A stretch of 64,000 bases of DNA, taken from Setoptus koraiensis. Taxonomy: Eukaryota > Arthropoda. Numbering within the stretch: the stretch's first letter is position 1; each line of letters begins with the position of its first letter. The notes beneath the pieces were generated by a model that had not been told where the DNA came from, did not search any database, and saw only the letters and a program-made list of their open reading frames with translations. Shown here in pieces: positions 39,001-48,941 of this stretch. The stretch lies in the NCBI GenBank assembly GCA_048013815.1, contig CM106586.1, forward strand, positions 16,244,001 to 16,308,000, written 5' to 3'. The position numbers and the translations under genes were made by a program.

Positions 39001-42000
39001 CATGTTGTTACATAATATTTTTCCCTTCGGCCGGCCACTCGTCGCCGGGCAATACATATTGGCTATATGTGCTGGCCTGTGTTCGCAGGCAAGTGCTTGT
39101 GTCAGCGTGGCCGGCGATGACGGCCACATTTAGCCTAAAACAATCTCTCTAAAATACAACAACTAAAAGTGGCTTTACGACGACCCTGTGTCGTGTGTGT
39201 GTGTGTGTCAGAAGGCGATTAGATAGATTTATTGAGCACTGCTATCATCATGGCCATCATTGGCGCTGGCACAACAACAACTCACTGGCCAGTTGTGGTG
39301 CAATGCAACTTGCGGCCAACAACAACTCTGCACTGCAGCTCGCTTGTTGTCATATTTCAACGAGCTGTATTTGGACAACTAGTCTATTATTTGTATAAAA
39401 TACAAAGTGATTAGAGCGACTAGTCCATTTGCTCCAATTGGCTCCATTTGCTTGCTGGGCGCCGCTGAGACGGCCAGCAGCGATACTCGTTACTTGCTCG
39501 AGGCTCGACACTCGAGACTCGACGCTCGACACTCGGGCCAGTATTGTCAGCGACCGTACTAATCAAACAACGACTCATCGCGCTCCGGGCACCGCAAACC
39601 AATCGCATCACAAGCACACTGGACAGCGAGGGAGCCAGAGAACGAGAGAGCCAGAGAGCCAGAGAACGAGAGAGCCAGCGAGAAATTAATTGTTTTTTTA
39701 GAAACGCGCGACACTGACAACAACTGACTTGCGACTCACAAGTTGTGAGGGCAGCAGCAGATTGCATAATCTATTTGTTTACTTGCGTCTCATTATGTCG
39801 GCCGGCCGCTGCACACTGTCGCGGCATGTGACAGCAGCGGCAGATATTCATATTTGGCTCATGTGAGCCCGCTCTTGTGGCACCCATTTCTTTTGTTGTC
39901 TGGGACGCGAATCTGGCCAAAGTCACAAATGAGAGCGCGATACAATGTGGAGCTTGTCTATTTGTCACATTTGCGCACCATCTAACTAGACGACGACGAC
40001 GACAACGACGACATCGGCAGGGCCTGGGTAATATGTCACACTCAGCACACGGCACCGATGACCGGCCAAATGGACTTGTCAGAGTCGCGTCAGCGCACGC
40101 AAACAAGCGACACAAACATATCCTTTGCCACTGCAAGCCATGCCATCTATCTGATTGGCATCGCACAAGAGATCTGACGAGAATGACCAAAAATGACAAG
40201 CCATGTCTCGACGTGCACGTCCACGTCGGCGCAAAGTCGGCGCTCAAGCAGCGGCCACTCAAAGCCTGACTGACCAGCGGCCAAAAGTTAATTTTCAAAG
40301 TTTTCGCCGCGTATCAAATTTAGCTGTCAAAAAGTTGATTATTATCAATGCGTCTGACGCCACTCACAATCAGGGCTATTTCCATGCCCACAGACAGGCA
40401 GCAACTATATAACGCTGGTCATACGACCGGCCGACTGGTCGGTCGGCTGTCGGTGTCCAGCATTGTGGCCACATCGTCGGCGGCTGTTGCTGCTGGCCAC
40501 TTTACTGCGCCAATCGTTGGTCAGTTCATTGGCTCAACCAGGAACAAACCGCTGCCCACTGGTGACTAAACGCAAACAATTAATATTCATATATCTCGCA
40601 GCCAACTATTAATAAACGACACCACTATTTGATCTGGGCACTCGTTTTAAATAAATCAATCAGTGCAGTTCACTCTAGTTGAGCTAAGCTGAGTTAAGGT
40701 AGCCAATTTTATGCGACAGGCGCGTCACTGCCACCAGCAATGCCGGCCCGACAGGTGGTTCGTCACAATTATATTATGGGGCTGCACACAAATACACTTA
40801 TACATTAATTGTGACCACAAGATGGCCTACAGGCCGAAAGTAGCCGCCGACACCGTTATCGCTGCGACCATAGATCATTACATATGAGTGAAGTCGCTTT
40901 CACTTCGCTCACCAACTTGTCAAACGATCATTTGAGGTTATAATGTTGTTGTTGCTGCTATTATGTCATAATGTATCTCAACTAGTTGCCACCATGAATA
41001 CGGCACCGCGCAGAGATGGACGCGACAGACATAATTGAGTCACCGTCGAGTATAATCATATTCCGCATCACATTGTCGACGACGAGTCAATAGTCGTCAA
41101 GTAAATCTACAAGTGAGTCTACTGGCGATCAAGTTATCCGATGTGACGTGAATGCGATGCGATGCGATGCGGCGGCGCGACTAGATCAACTTTGGCGCCG
41201 CTTCATTTCGACTTGTTTTCACCTGGAAACAGTTTGGGCATCCACTGGCTGGATATATTGCACACAATCAAGTATTCAGTCGCACAAAGTAGCGGCAAAG
41301 TTGTTCACTGGACATTTGGTGTGTTGACGAGCTGGCCAAAAAAAGAGCCCCTTTGTTTGGAGATTTATGGCGATTGTCCGACCGAAAGATTGATTTTGGC
41401 GCCGCGCGAATTGTTTTGTCTAGACTGTAAAGTCTAGCCAACGCAAACCATCTCGGTGCTTGTCAGGCCACCACGCATCGATTGTTGTTGTCGGTTGCCG
41501 ACAATCGATCGATCTCGGCGATACCGTTCGAGCCGACAAGCGGAAGTGGCTGGCAAGACAATGGTGATTGGCTGGCCAGCCACCCATAGACAAATGGGCT
41601 ACAAAATGGCCGTGGCAGCAGTTGTTGTTGTTGTTGTTGTGGTTGTTGCTGTCAGGTCCACTGTTTGTAAATTGCACTGCACATTGCGCAGGACTGACCG
41701 TGGACCAAGCAAGTGACAAAGGGAGCGAGCGGCACAGAACTGGCTGCTGCTGCATTGCATACTGTGGCATAGTTTCTGTTCGCTCGTGAACAGCTTACGA
41801 ATACCGAATTCTGTGTGTGTGTGTGTGTGTGTGCGTTTGTGTGACGCACACACAGACGCACAGACAAACAATAAACGAGTGTAGCAGTAGTAATAATAAT
41901 AGTAGTAATAATAATAATAATAATAGATGGATCATTCCGTATACATTACATATACGTATAACGCTGTGGTCGTCGACGTCTCTGTCGTATAATAACATGG

Positions 42001-42156
42001 GTTCAACGCAATTATATTTCAACAACATATCCAACAACCATTGCTATTATTATCATTGTCTAGTTTAGATCAATTCTGCTCTAACTGCTACATTATTATA
42101 ATCAATCAATCAATCAATTATTACAACAAGACGACGACAACAACAACAACACCAAT

Positions 42157-44046
42157 ATGGCGCACAATCCCTCATCGTCGAATTCCTCGTCAGCGTCGCC
42201 CTCGCAACCAGATTCGCCATCGGCCTACGAATACAGGATAGAAAGATTACCCACAACCAGTGTCTTCAGAAGTGGTGATAACGATGCGCAAATTAATAAT
42301 CGAAATTTCACAAAACCAATATTAGAATCGCCCTCCAGCTTAGACCAAGACGGTGACGCAGTTAATGTAGTGTCGCGACTTAAACAAATATATCCCTATG
42401 CGGATCATTCTGAATTGCCACTTAGTTGGTCGCCAAAGGACAAATCATCACAAATTAATCTGTCTGAGAACAATTTGCGTATCTACTTTAAAGGAAACGG
42501 TAAAAAGGACAAAAACGACAAACAGGCAGCCTCTGCTCGTGCCACCCATCCAATACCCCAATCATGCCAGCTCTACTATTTTGAAATTAGTATTATATCA
42601 AAGGGACGCGAGGGATACATGGGCATAGGATTGTCAGGCAACAATTTCTCCTTATGCAAATTGCCTGGATGGGTAGAAAAATCCTATGGATATCATGGAG
42701 ATGATGGTCACGCGTTCAATGGCGAGGGCACTGGCAAAAAATATGGGCCCACATTTGCCACGGGAGACATTATTGGTTGCGGATATAATCTTATTGATCA
42801 GACCTGCTTTTACACTAAAAACGGTCTCAATTTGGGTATCGCATTTACAAACCTTCCCAACGAATCATTATATCCCACTGTGGGACTTAAAACACCAGGC
42901 GAAGAGGTCGAGGCTAATTTTGGCCAACGTCCATTCTGTTATAATATCGAACAAGATATAAAATCAATGCGACAGAACATATTAGCTAAATTAGAAAAAT
43001 TCGATGTCAATTACAACGAATACAGACAAATCGAACACAAACTTATCCAATCTTGGCTCATACACAACAGCTACCCAGGCACAGCTGAGGCTTTTAGTAA
43101 AGCGGCCAAGTTAGACTTTAAAGAAAATATAGCCTGTATTCAGCAACGCCTTCAGATACAACAGCTTATATTAGCTGGAAGAATCAGTGAGGCTATCAAA
43201 ACAACAAACCGTCTATGCCCCCAACTTCTACAATATAATCCGAATCTTCTGTTCGCTCTTAAATGTCGCCAATTTATTGAAATGATTAACGGTAATGAGA
43301 CTGATGATCAACCAACCATAGAATATAATTTCGACTTTAAACCATCTAGATGTAGCCATAATTTATCAGATTCTAATGGTGACATTTCAAATGTCAGGTA
43401 TAATGGTAGTTGCAATGGTAGTAGCTATACCGTTAATACTTCACAGGATCTTATGGATATAGACCATCCAAATAGTAATTGTAACAACAATATTAACGTA
43501 TCTGTCGATAACAACACGGCAATGATTGTTTCTGATAGTATCGATTTTGACTCGGCCAATGATGCAGAACGAAGATCGGCCTCACTAAGAAGAACTGACG
43601 AGAGCAAAAATGGAAATAGTCACACTATTGTCACCGATCAAAACGGACATCAATCTGAAAACAATGGAAACTTAAACGGCACAGGAAGTGGCTGTATATT
43701 GTTTCAAGACGATAAATTACCTCGCCTTCTTTCTTTCGGTCGCGAGCTGTACAAATTCTCTCTAAAATTGAAGAGACAATATGGCAAAAATGAAACCAAC
43801 AAACAAATGATTATGAACGCCTTTAGCCTAATAGCTTATTCAGACCCAAAAGATTCACCCATGAGTTGGCTATTAGATTCAAGTGAACGTGAATCATTAA
43901 GTCAACTTTTAAACAGCGCCATTGTTAAAGCCGAACTTGGAAGTTCTAACCATGAGCCTCCCCTTGAAAAGTGTGTTAAACATTTGAAGATTCTGCTCAA
44001 ATCAAATGCCTTTTATGGTAAATGGCTATTTGAAAAGATGTTATGA
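42157..44046 (+). CDS. RanBP9: RanBP9/RanBP10 (RanBPM) homologue, CTLH/GID complex scaffold
   Basis: RanBPM proteins are scaffold subunits of the CTLH (GID) E3 ubiquitin ligase and bind many partners through the SPRY domain. The 629-residue protein lies in one exon. A Ser/Pro-rich N-terminus (1-25) is followed by the SPRY domain (about 85-262; YGYHGDDGH, YGPTFATGDIIGC, FYTKNG). A LisH motif (about 289-320; SWLIHNSYPGTAEAF), a CTLH region (about 326-384; NPNLLFALKCRQFIEMING) and an Asn/Ser-rich spacer come next. The C-terminal CRA domain starts near residue 525 (RLLSFGRELYKFSLKL). Order and length match RanBP9/10. The start is the ATG at 42157, preceded by CAACAACAACAACACCAAT leader sequence. 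It is convergent with the CCT-like gene downstream. Confidence 0.96.
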   Translation: MAHNPSSSNSSSASPSQPDSPSAYEYRIERLPTTSVFRSGDNDAQINNRNFTKPILESPSSLDQDGDAVNVVSRLKQIYPYADHSELPLSWSPKDKSSQINLSENNLRIYFKGNGKKDKNDKQAASARATHPIPQSCQLYYFEISIISKGREGYMGIGLSGNNFSLCKLPGWVEKSYGYHGDDGHAFNGEGTGKKYGPTFATGDIIGCGYNLIDQTCFYTKNGLNLGIAFTNLPNESLYPTVGLKTPGEEVEANFGQRPFCYNIEQDIKSMRQNILAKLEKFDVNYNEYRQIEHKLIQSWLIHNSYPGTAEAFSKAAKLDFKENIACIQQRLQIQQLILAGRISEAIKTTNRLCPQLLQYNPNLLFALKCRQFIEMINGNETDDQPTIEYNFDFKPSRCSHNLSDSNGDISNVRYNGSCNGSSYTVNTSQDLMDIDHPNSNCNNNINVSVDNNTAMIVSDSIDFDSANDAERRSASLRRTDESKNGNSHTIVTDQNGHQSENNGNLNGTGSGCILFQDDKLPRLLSFGRELYKFSLKLKRQYGKNETNKQMIMNAFSLIAYSDPKDSPMSWLLDSSERESLSQLLNSAIVKAELGSSNHEPPLEKCVKHLKILLKSNAFYGKWLFEKML

Positions 44047-44498
44047 ACTATTCTACTATCGCAAGATCAAAATCACTCAAATGATATTCATATACAGTAG
44101 TACAATCATAACATACTTCAAGCCTAATGCGGATTTGTAATATCTTTATATAGGGTACAAAAAACATTTCAGCCGAGTCATCAGTTTTTGTCGCCATCAT
44201 CAAATCTACCAACCATTTGTACATTTCAGCAATCATTATATATTCATATTAAAGATAGATGAACGAGATCAGCTTTGCAACACACATTAGTAAATATTTG
44301 GTCACCAACTATGTATTTTAAAAACTTATTTTTAGATTGAACAAGTCAAAGCTATCATTTAATATAACAAATGATTATAACATTTTGTATTGTATAAAAA
44401 CTTGCATTTTTCAAAGGCGTCACTGGGCGTGTGTTGTATCATATTTTGGACAACCAAACAGTTGGAGCAGTAGATATCATTTCACATGCTGAGATATC
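44047..44498. other. Convergent intergenic DNA between RanBP9 and the CCT-like gene
   Basis: AT-rich 3' UTR sequence of both genes. ATTAAA at 44248-44253 (plus) and ATTAAA on the minus strand at 44358-44363 are plausible poly(A) signals about 200 and 136 nt beyond the respective stops, so the two transcripts may not overlap. Nothing else is seen. Confidence 0.55.
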
Positions 44499-45434
44499 TT
44501 AAAATTTTAACCTTGTCTTGAGACTTGTTGTGGATACTCCCTCCATACGCTGAGTTGCCAAGAACATGCCCAACTCTTTAATGTGTTTGTAAACATCTTC
44601 TTGGCCCTCAAATTTGTAAGGTATATCGTCATGGGCGACGAAATCAATCTTATGTTCCCTTAAGAATTCGTCCGAAAGAACCCATGGTGCATCTCTGACA
44701 ACTTCATCGACATATTTACAATGTCTGACCTTATCGTAACGCCACTGTTCAGGTACAACAGTGGGCCCTTTGAATTTAATGGTCATTTCATCGTTGACTA
44801 CTCCCACCATGAGGTGAACCCTTGCGAAGGCCTCTTTCGCTTGTTTCAGTTGACGTGCATGGCCTGGATGGAACATATCGTAGATGCCGTCAGAGTAGAC
44901 TCGTATTGTTCTTGTAGAGTCATCTTGCTTCCTAGCTTGCTCTAAAGTTATGCGATTGTTAAAATCATACACACACTTGTTTAGTTTATCTATTGCCTCT
45001 GGATCATCACTAAATGTTGCAAGGCCATGGTTACTTGTTACATCTGGTGGATTAGCAAGATTGTGCGAATCCTTGTGGAAATCTAAGAATGTTTTTGAAT
45101 TTTTGAAATAATCATAAGCATCCTTAGGTAGATGGAAGTTATGAGAATCTGTATGTGCGACAAAATCAATCTTATGTTTCTTTATAAAGTCATCTGTAAC
45201 AGTCCAAGGCGCATCCGATATCACTTCATCGACGTGCCTGCAGTGAAGAACTGATTCCCAACGCTCGTCCTGCGTATAAAGTGTCTTGACATCGTTATCT
45301 TTGACATCCTGGTCATTGATGATACCGACCATCAGATGTACTTTTGGGAAGGCATGTTTGGCTTGCATGAATTGGCGATCGTGGCCTTCGTTACAGAAAT
45401 CGTGTATACCATGGGCGTAAATCCTGGTGGCCAT
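44499..45434 (-). CDS. Tandem phosphocholine cytidylyltransferase-like protein; N-terminal domain degenerate
   Basis: CTP:phosphocholine cytidylyltransferase makes CDP-choline, the key step of phosphatidylcholine synthesis. This 311-residue, single-exon protein holds two head-to-tail CCT catalytic domains. The C-terminal copy (about 176-305) keeps the signatures: HPGH (189-192, canonical HxGH), FKG with the catalytic Lys (221-223), [26 protein letters not shown] and RMEGVSTT (296-303, canonical RTEGISTS). The N-terminal copy (about 3-118) aligns throughout ([21 protein letters not shown], but written here only in part). However it has NEGH (15-18) in place of HxGH, no FKG and no RTEGIST motif, so it is probably catalytically dead. 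There is no C-terminal amphipathic M domain as in animal CCT-alpha. PCYT2 (ethanolamine) also has two domains, but there the second is the weak one. The active half resembles CCT, not PCYT2. Confidence 0.9.
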   Translation of the reverse strand: MATRIYAHGIHDFCNEGHDRQFMQAKHAFPKVHLMVGIINDQDVKDNDVKTLYTQDERWESVLHCRHVDEVISDAPWTVTDDFIKKHKIDFVAHTDSHNFHLPKDAYDYFKNSKTFLDFHKDSHNLANPPDVTSNHGLATFSDDPEAIDKLNKCVYDFNNRITLEQARKQDDSTRTIRVYSDGIYDMFHPGHARQLKQAKEAFARVHLMVGVVNDEMTIKFKGPTVVPEQWRYDKVRHCKYVDEVVRDAPWVLSDEFLREHKIDFVAHDDIPYKFEGQEDVYKHIKELGMFLATQRMEGVSTTSLKTRLKF

Positions 45435-46002
45435 TGTAACAATTATGAAATTTATCTATATAGTTGTAGACTAAAATGATAGATTGTAGATAACAACTAT
45501 GATGTTGGCCGTCGATATATAATTAAATGAAAGTTGTTCCTGTTTAAAAGTATACTGGTAATAAAACTGGGAAGTGCTCCATCGTTCATGATGAATCATG
45601 TGAGCAGCGAAGATATATAGCGGCCGCAATTTATAGCATAAAACTGGCAACATCGTGTTTGAATTCAATCACTAAAGTTACTTGTATAGATGACCTCAAG
45701 GGGGCGCCAGTTGATATACATTCTGAAGTAGTGCTGATATAACATTGTACCACATTGAGCGCCCCCTTAATGAGTTCTAGTGCACATTATAAAATGCTTA
45801 TTCAAGATAAGATAATCAACAAACATGCTATCAGCCGAACATATGTTTATGCATTGGATAATCTAAAGGCCAAATGATAACTATTTTACCAGCGTCTGAA
45901 AATATTTTTCTCTTGGCGACCACTCAGTTAAATTTGTTGTCAACATTAACATTTAATTATTCTCCATTCACTTGTAATTCTGACACTAGCAATTGGATCG
46001 AC
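45435..46002. other. Divergent promoter region between the CCT-like gene and HDAC3
   Basis: 568 bp separate the two start codons. The region contains the facing CTCF-like motif pair at 45694-45773. Short frames in it, including an in-frame upstream extension of HDAC3 with an ATG at 45874, have no resemblance to HDAC3 N-termini and are treated as leader. Confidence 0.6.
45694..45773. promoter_or_regulatory. Facing pair of CTCF-like motifs (AAGGGGGCGC inverted repeat)
   Basis: AAGGGGGCGC at 45698-45707 is repeated in inverse orientation (GCGCCCCCTT) at 45759-45768, a perfect 10-bp inverted repeat with a 51-bp spacer. The left copy in context reads CCTCAAGGGGGCGCC, matching the CTCF core CCASYAGRKGGCRS-type pattern at 12 of 15 positions; the right copy reads AAGGGGGCGCT on the minus strand. 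TGATATA occurs twice between them. CTCF binding is inference. Confidence 0.5.
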
Positions 46003-47343
46003 ATGTCAAGTAAACCTACCGTGACTTACTTTTGGGATCCCGAGGTGGGAAATTTCCATTATGGCAACAACCATCCAATGAAACCTCATAGAATTGCAGT
46101 AACACATTCACTGGTGATGAATTATGGACTTCAATCGAAAATGAATGTCTACCGTCCCTACAAAGCATCTTATCATGAAATGTGCAGGTTTCACAGTGGA
46201 GAATATATTGACTTTTTGCAGCATGTATCCCCATCGAATATTGATTCTTTCTCCAAATGCCTTTCACATTTCAATGTGGGAGAAGATTGTCCAGTATTTG
46301 AAGGTAAGTAAGCCTACCGAAAAATGGTTCTACCCATAGCCATAAGGATACTAACATTAGTTGTGTCATTTTTCTCCCATTCAGGGCTTTACAATTTTTG
46401 CTCCCGATATTGTGGAGCCTCCTTGCAAGGTGCACAACAGATAAATAATAAACAATGTGACATAGCCATCAATTGGGCAGGAGGTTTGCATCACGCAAAG
46501 AAATTTGAGGCTAGTGGATTTTGCTATGTCAATGATATTGTCATAGCAATTTTGGAACTTCTTAAATACCATGCTAGGGTCTTATACATCGATATCGACA
46601 TTCACCATGGCGATGGTGTTCAGGAAGCATTTTATCTAACAGATCGCGTCATGACAGTCTCATTTCACCGATATGGACTCACTCAAGGGCATTTGTTTTT
46701 CCCTGGCACAGGTGACATGTACGAGACTGGTTCTGACGCTGGGCGCTATTATAGTGTCAATGTACCATTCAAAGAAGGTATTGATGACGCAAATTATTCC
46801 ACTGTATTCAAGCCCGTGATAACAGATGTAATCAATTTTTACCAACCATCCGCTATAGTATTACAATGTGGCGCTGACTCCTTAGCAGGCGACCGATTAG
46901 GTTGTTTCAATTTGTCCATTCGTGGCCACGGAGAATGTGTGAAGTTTGTCAAGAGCTTCAACTTACCTTTGCTAGTTCTTGGTGGCGGTGGTTATACTTT
47001 AAGAAACGTGTCGAGATGTTGGACTTACGAGACAAGTTTATTGGTGGACGAGGAAATAAGCAATGAAATACCTTACTCAGAGTACGTACAGTATTTTTCA
47101 CCTGATTTCAGCTTATTACTAGACAAGCCCTGCGGAGATACAACTCACAACGGAAATTCAAGAGTTTATCTCGAGTCGGTTGTCAAATATGTCCATGAAA
47201 ATCTCAAGTGTATAGCGAACGCCCCCTCTGTCCAGCTTCAGCCTATACCGTCCAATTGGTTCACAGAGGAAGAAATGGAAGACACAGCCGTAAAGAATGT
47301 TGAGGATGAATCAAACGAAGAGAACAAAGTAAAATCCGACTAG
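46003..47343 (+). CDS. HDAC3: Histone deacetylase 3 (class I HDAC), two exons
   Basis: HDAC3 removes acetyl groups from histones as the catalytic subunit of SMRT/NCoR corepressor complexes. Exons are 46003-46303 and 46385-47343; the 81-bp intron interrupts the Gly codon of CPVFEGLYNF. The 419-residue product starts at the ATG giving [20 protein letters not shown], the usual HDAC3 N-terminus. Catalytic features are all visible: HH at 136-137 (GGLHHAKKF), the zinc ligands in DIDIHHGDG (D172, H174), and [14 protein letters not shown]. One loop reads [17 protein letters not shown] where HDAC3 normally has HKYGNYFFPGTGD, a four-residue insertion at the rim of the active site. The C-terminal tail is short and acidic. 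The last 460 bp of this gene are repeated exactly 5,040 bp downstream. Confidence 0.97.
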
Positions 47344-47937
47344 ACATCTATTGTGATCTTGTAAATAATTATAATGTAAATACATATGTGAATAATAATC
47401 AAATTAAACTTTTATGTAAAATGATCTCCTTCTATAAGCTGAAATTGACTCTGATCAATTTTTTAGATTACTGTTGATTCTGTGCTCGCTAAGTTGGCGG
47501 CGGCGGATAGCCTGGCACTGGATTGGGCGGCGGCATACCATGCATAGGCCGAAGTAAAGGTGGTGGCGGTATTGAGAATGGCATGCCGCCAGGACCTACC
47601 CCAGACATTGGCATTGGTAAATTGAGTGGTGGTGGGGGTAACCTCATTCCTGATGGCGGGAGTCCAGGTGGCATAATCGGACGTCTCATACCAACTGTGG
47701 GAATGGGGGGAGGCCTCAGAATACCCATCGGAGGAGGTTGTGATAGGTTAGGTGGAGGCAGCAAAGTCATTGGTGGCATGCCCAAATGATGTGGAGCTCC
47801 CGGCAACAAACTGTGATTTCTCTGATTTTGATCGTTCAGATTGTTCGAGTGACCATTGAAGTCATGCTGATTTTCCATATGATAATTTGGAGGGTTGCGT
47901 CCGATTGTCTCCTCGTACCATTTTTGATAGTAAAATT
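46884..47937 (+). repeat. Left copy of a 1,054-bp direct duplication
   Basis: Identical by eye, line by line, to 51924-52977. It spans the last 460 bp of HDAC3, the 145-bp convergent spacer and 449 bp of U1C coding sequence. In this copy HDAC3 is complete and U1C is truncated. The left boundary is inside HDAC3 exon 2 and the right boundary inside U1C exon 2, so the breakpoints do not follow gene or exon limits. Confidence 0.95.
47489..47937 (-). pseudogene. Headless U1 snRNP C fragment (lacks zinc finger)
   Basis: The minus-strand frame is identical to residues about 35-183 of the complete U1C gene at 52529-53180 (from FYYQKWYEE to the proline/methionine-rich end PGYPPPPT). Homology stops at 47937, just after the zinc finger would have ended, and unrelated sequence follows. 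It lacks exon 1, the zinc finger and any authentic promoter. The frame is still open, so decay has not begun. An ATG at 47876-47878 could start a 129-residue peptide, but there is no reason to think it is made. Confidence 0.85.
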
Positions 47938-48941
47938 CATCTCATCATTCCGAGGGATGATCGTTGAGGTGAATTGCCGTTGGAAAGTATTTCGCTGATC
48001 TAAAGCTGTCGCTGAAGTGATCGTCGTTGTTTTCAAGACCGAGCAGCTGTAGTGTAGTCAAGAACCTGTCGTTGAAGCGAATGAGTCTGCACATTCGTCG
48101 AAATATCAGCGTTTGTACATGCGTGCATTGTAAAAGAGTGTAGCCCGTGAATCATAGCCGCAATTGTGTTCATTTTAAAGTGATTCACTCTAGCGATCAA
48201 AACGTGCGCCTGATTTTCCTTCGGGCTAATCTGCCTTTCAGTGAAAACATACGCAAATAATAAAACATTTGTCACAAGATATCCTTATGTAATATGCGTT
48301 TCAAGGCCCGAAATACATTGTATTCATAAATTTATTATTTATACCGTTATGATAAATACATCACTGTCCTAAGCATTATTTTGAAATCGTTGAGGCATGT
48401 CAAGTCGGATTTATTATCGATTAATTTAGACACATTAGAAGAAAATGTATCAAGTCAGTGCCAAAATGATCAAATGAAAGATATATCAAGGACTAGCAAT
48501 ATATTAACGATATTCAATTCAAACTCAATTATCTCAGGCTAACTACTTCTAGTCAATCGAGAACAGAATAGCTAGACTATTTTTTCTAAACAATTCCTCC
48601 ACTATCTCTATCAAAGGATTTTTATTGTATGATGCAAACTCATAAATAAAAAAGGACATAGCGACCGTACCAAGAAGAGTCCGAAGCCCCAGAAATTTGT
48701 TTATCGAATTTTCTATAATTATACTTGCTATTTTTACTATTGAAACATTGCCAGCGTTTTAGATTTATTGGAATACACACTACAATCAATATTCGTCAGA
48801 TGGAATGCAAAGAATCAAAATTAATTGTCAAACTAACCACGTCAAACTACCAGACGTAGACTATACTCAACAATCCTTAATAAGTTTGTAATACACATGG
48901 GCCTAACTACATTGGTATTATACTGCTAAGATTTACACCAG
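47938..48941. other. Unique DNA between the U1C fragment and DNAJC16
   Basis: The first kilobase of the 3,986-bp unique segment lying between the duplicated blocks. No coding exon is recognised; it presumably holds the DNAJC16 promoter. No transposon termini or inverted repeats were noticed at the junction at 47937/47938. Confidence 0.55.

Larger units (their letters stand above)
26289..42156. other. About 16-kb gene-free region with simple repeats and clustered bZIP-like sites
   Basis: I see no gene. Open frames here are short, compositionally biased and lack domains. The region holds GT/CA runs (about 31371-31446, 32116-32165, 35985-36034, 41811-41833) and many short arrays, a few of which are listed separately. 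TTACGTAA, TTACGCAA and TTATGTAA sites cluster between 29,050 and 38,600, and octamer ATGCAAAT occurs at 30933-30940 and about 35653-35660. It may be regulatory DNA for the giant gene or RanBP9, or a long intron of an untranslated leader. That is inference. Confidence 0.5.

Noticed and set aside
41162..41437. 91-codon plus-strand frame upstream of RanBP9
   Set aside because: Its sequence resembles no known protein, and the position fits promoter or leader DNA.
45874..46002. 43-codon in-frame extension of HDAC3 starting at 45874
   Set aside because: HDAC3 proteins begin a few residues before [14 protein letters not shown]; the extension is not conserved and lies in the promoter.
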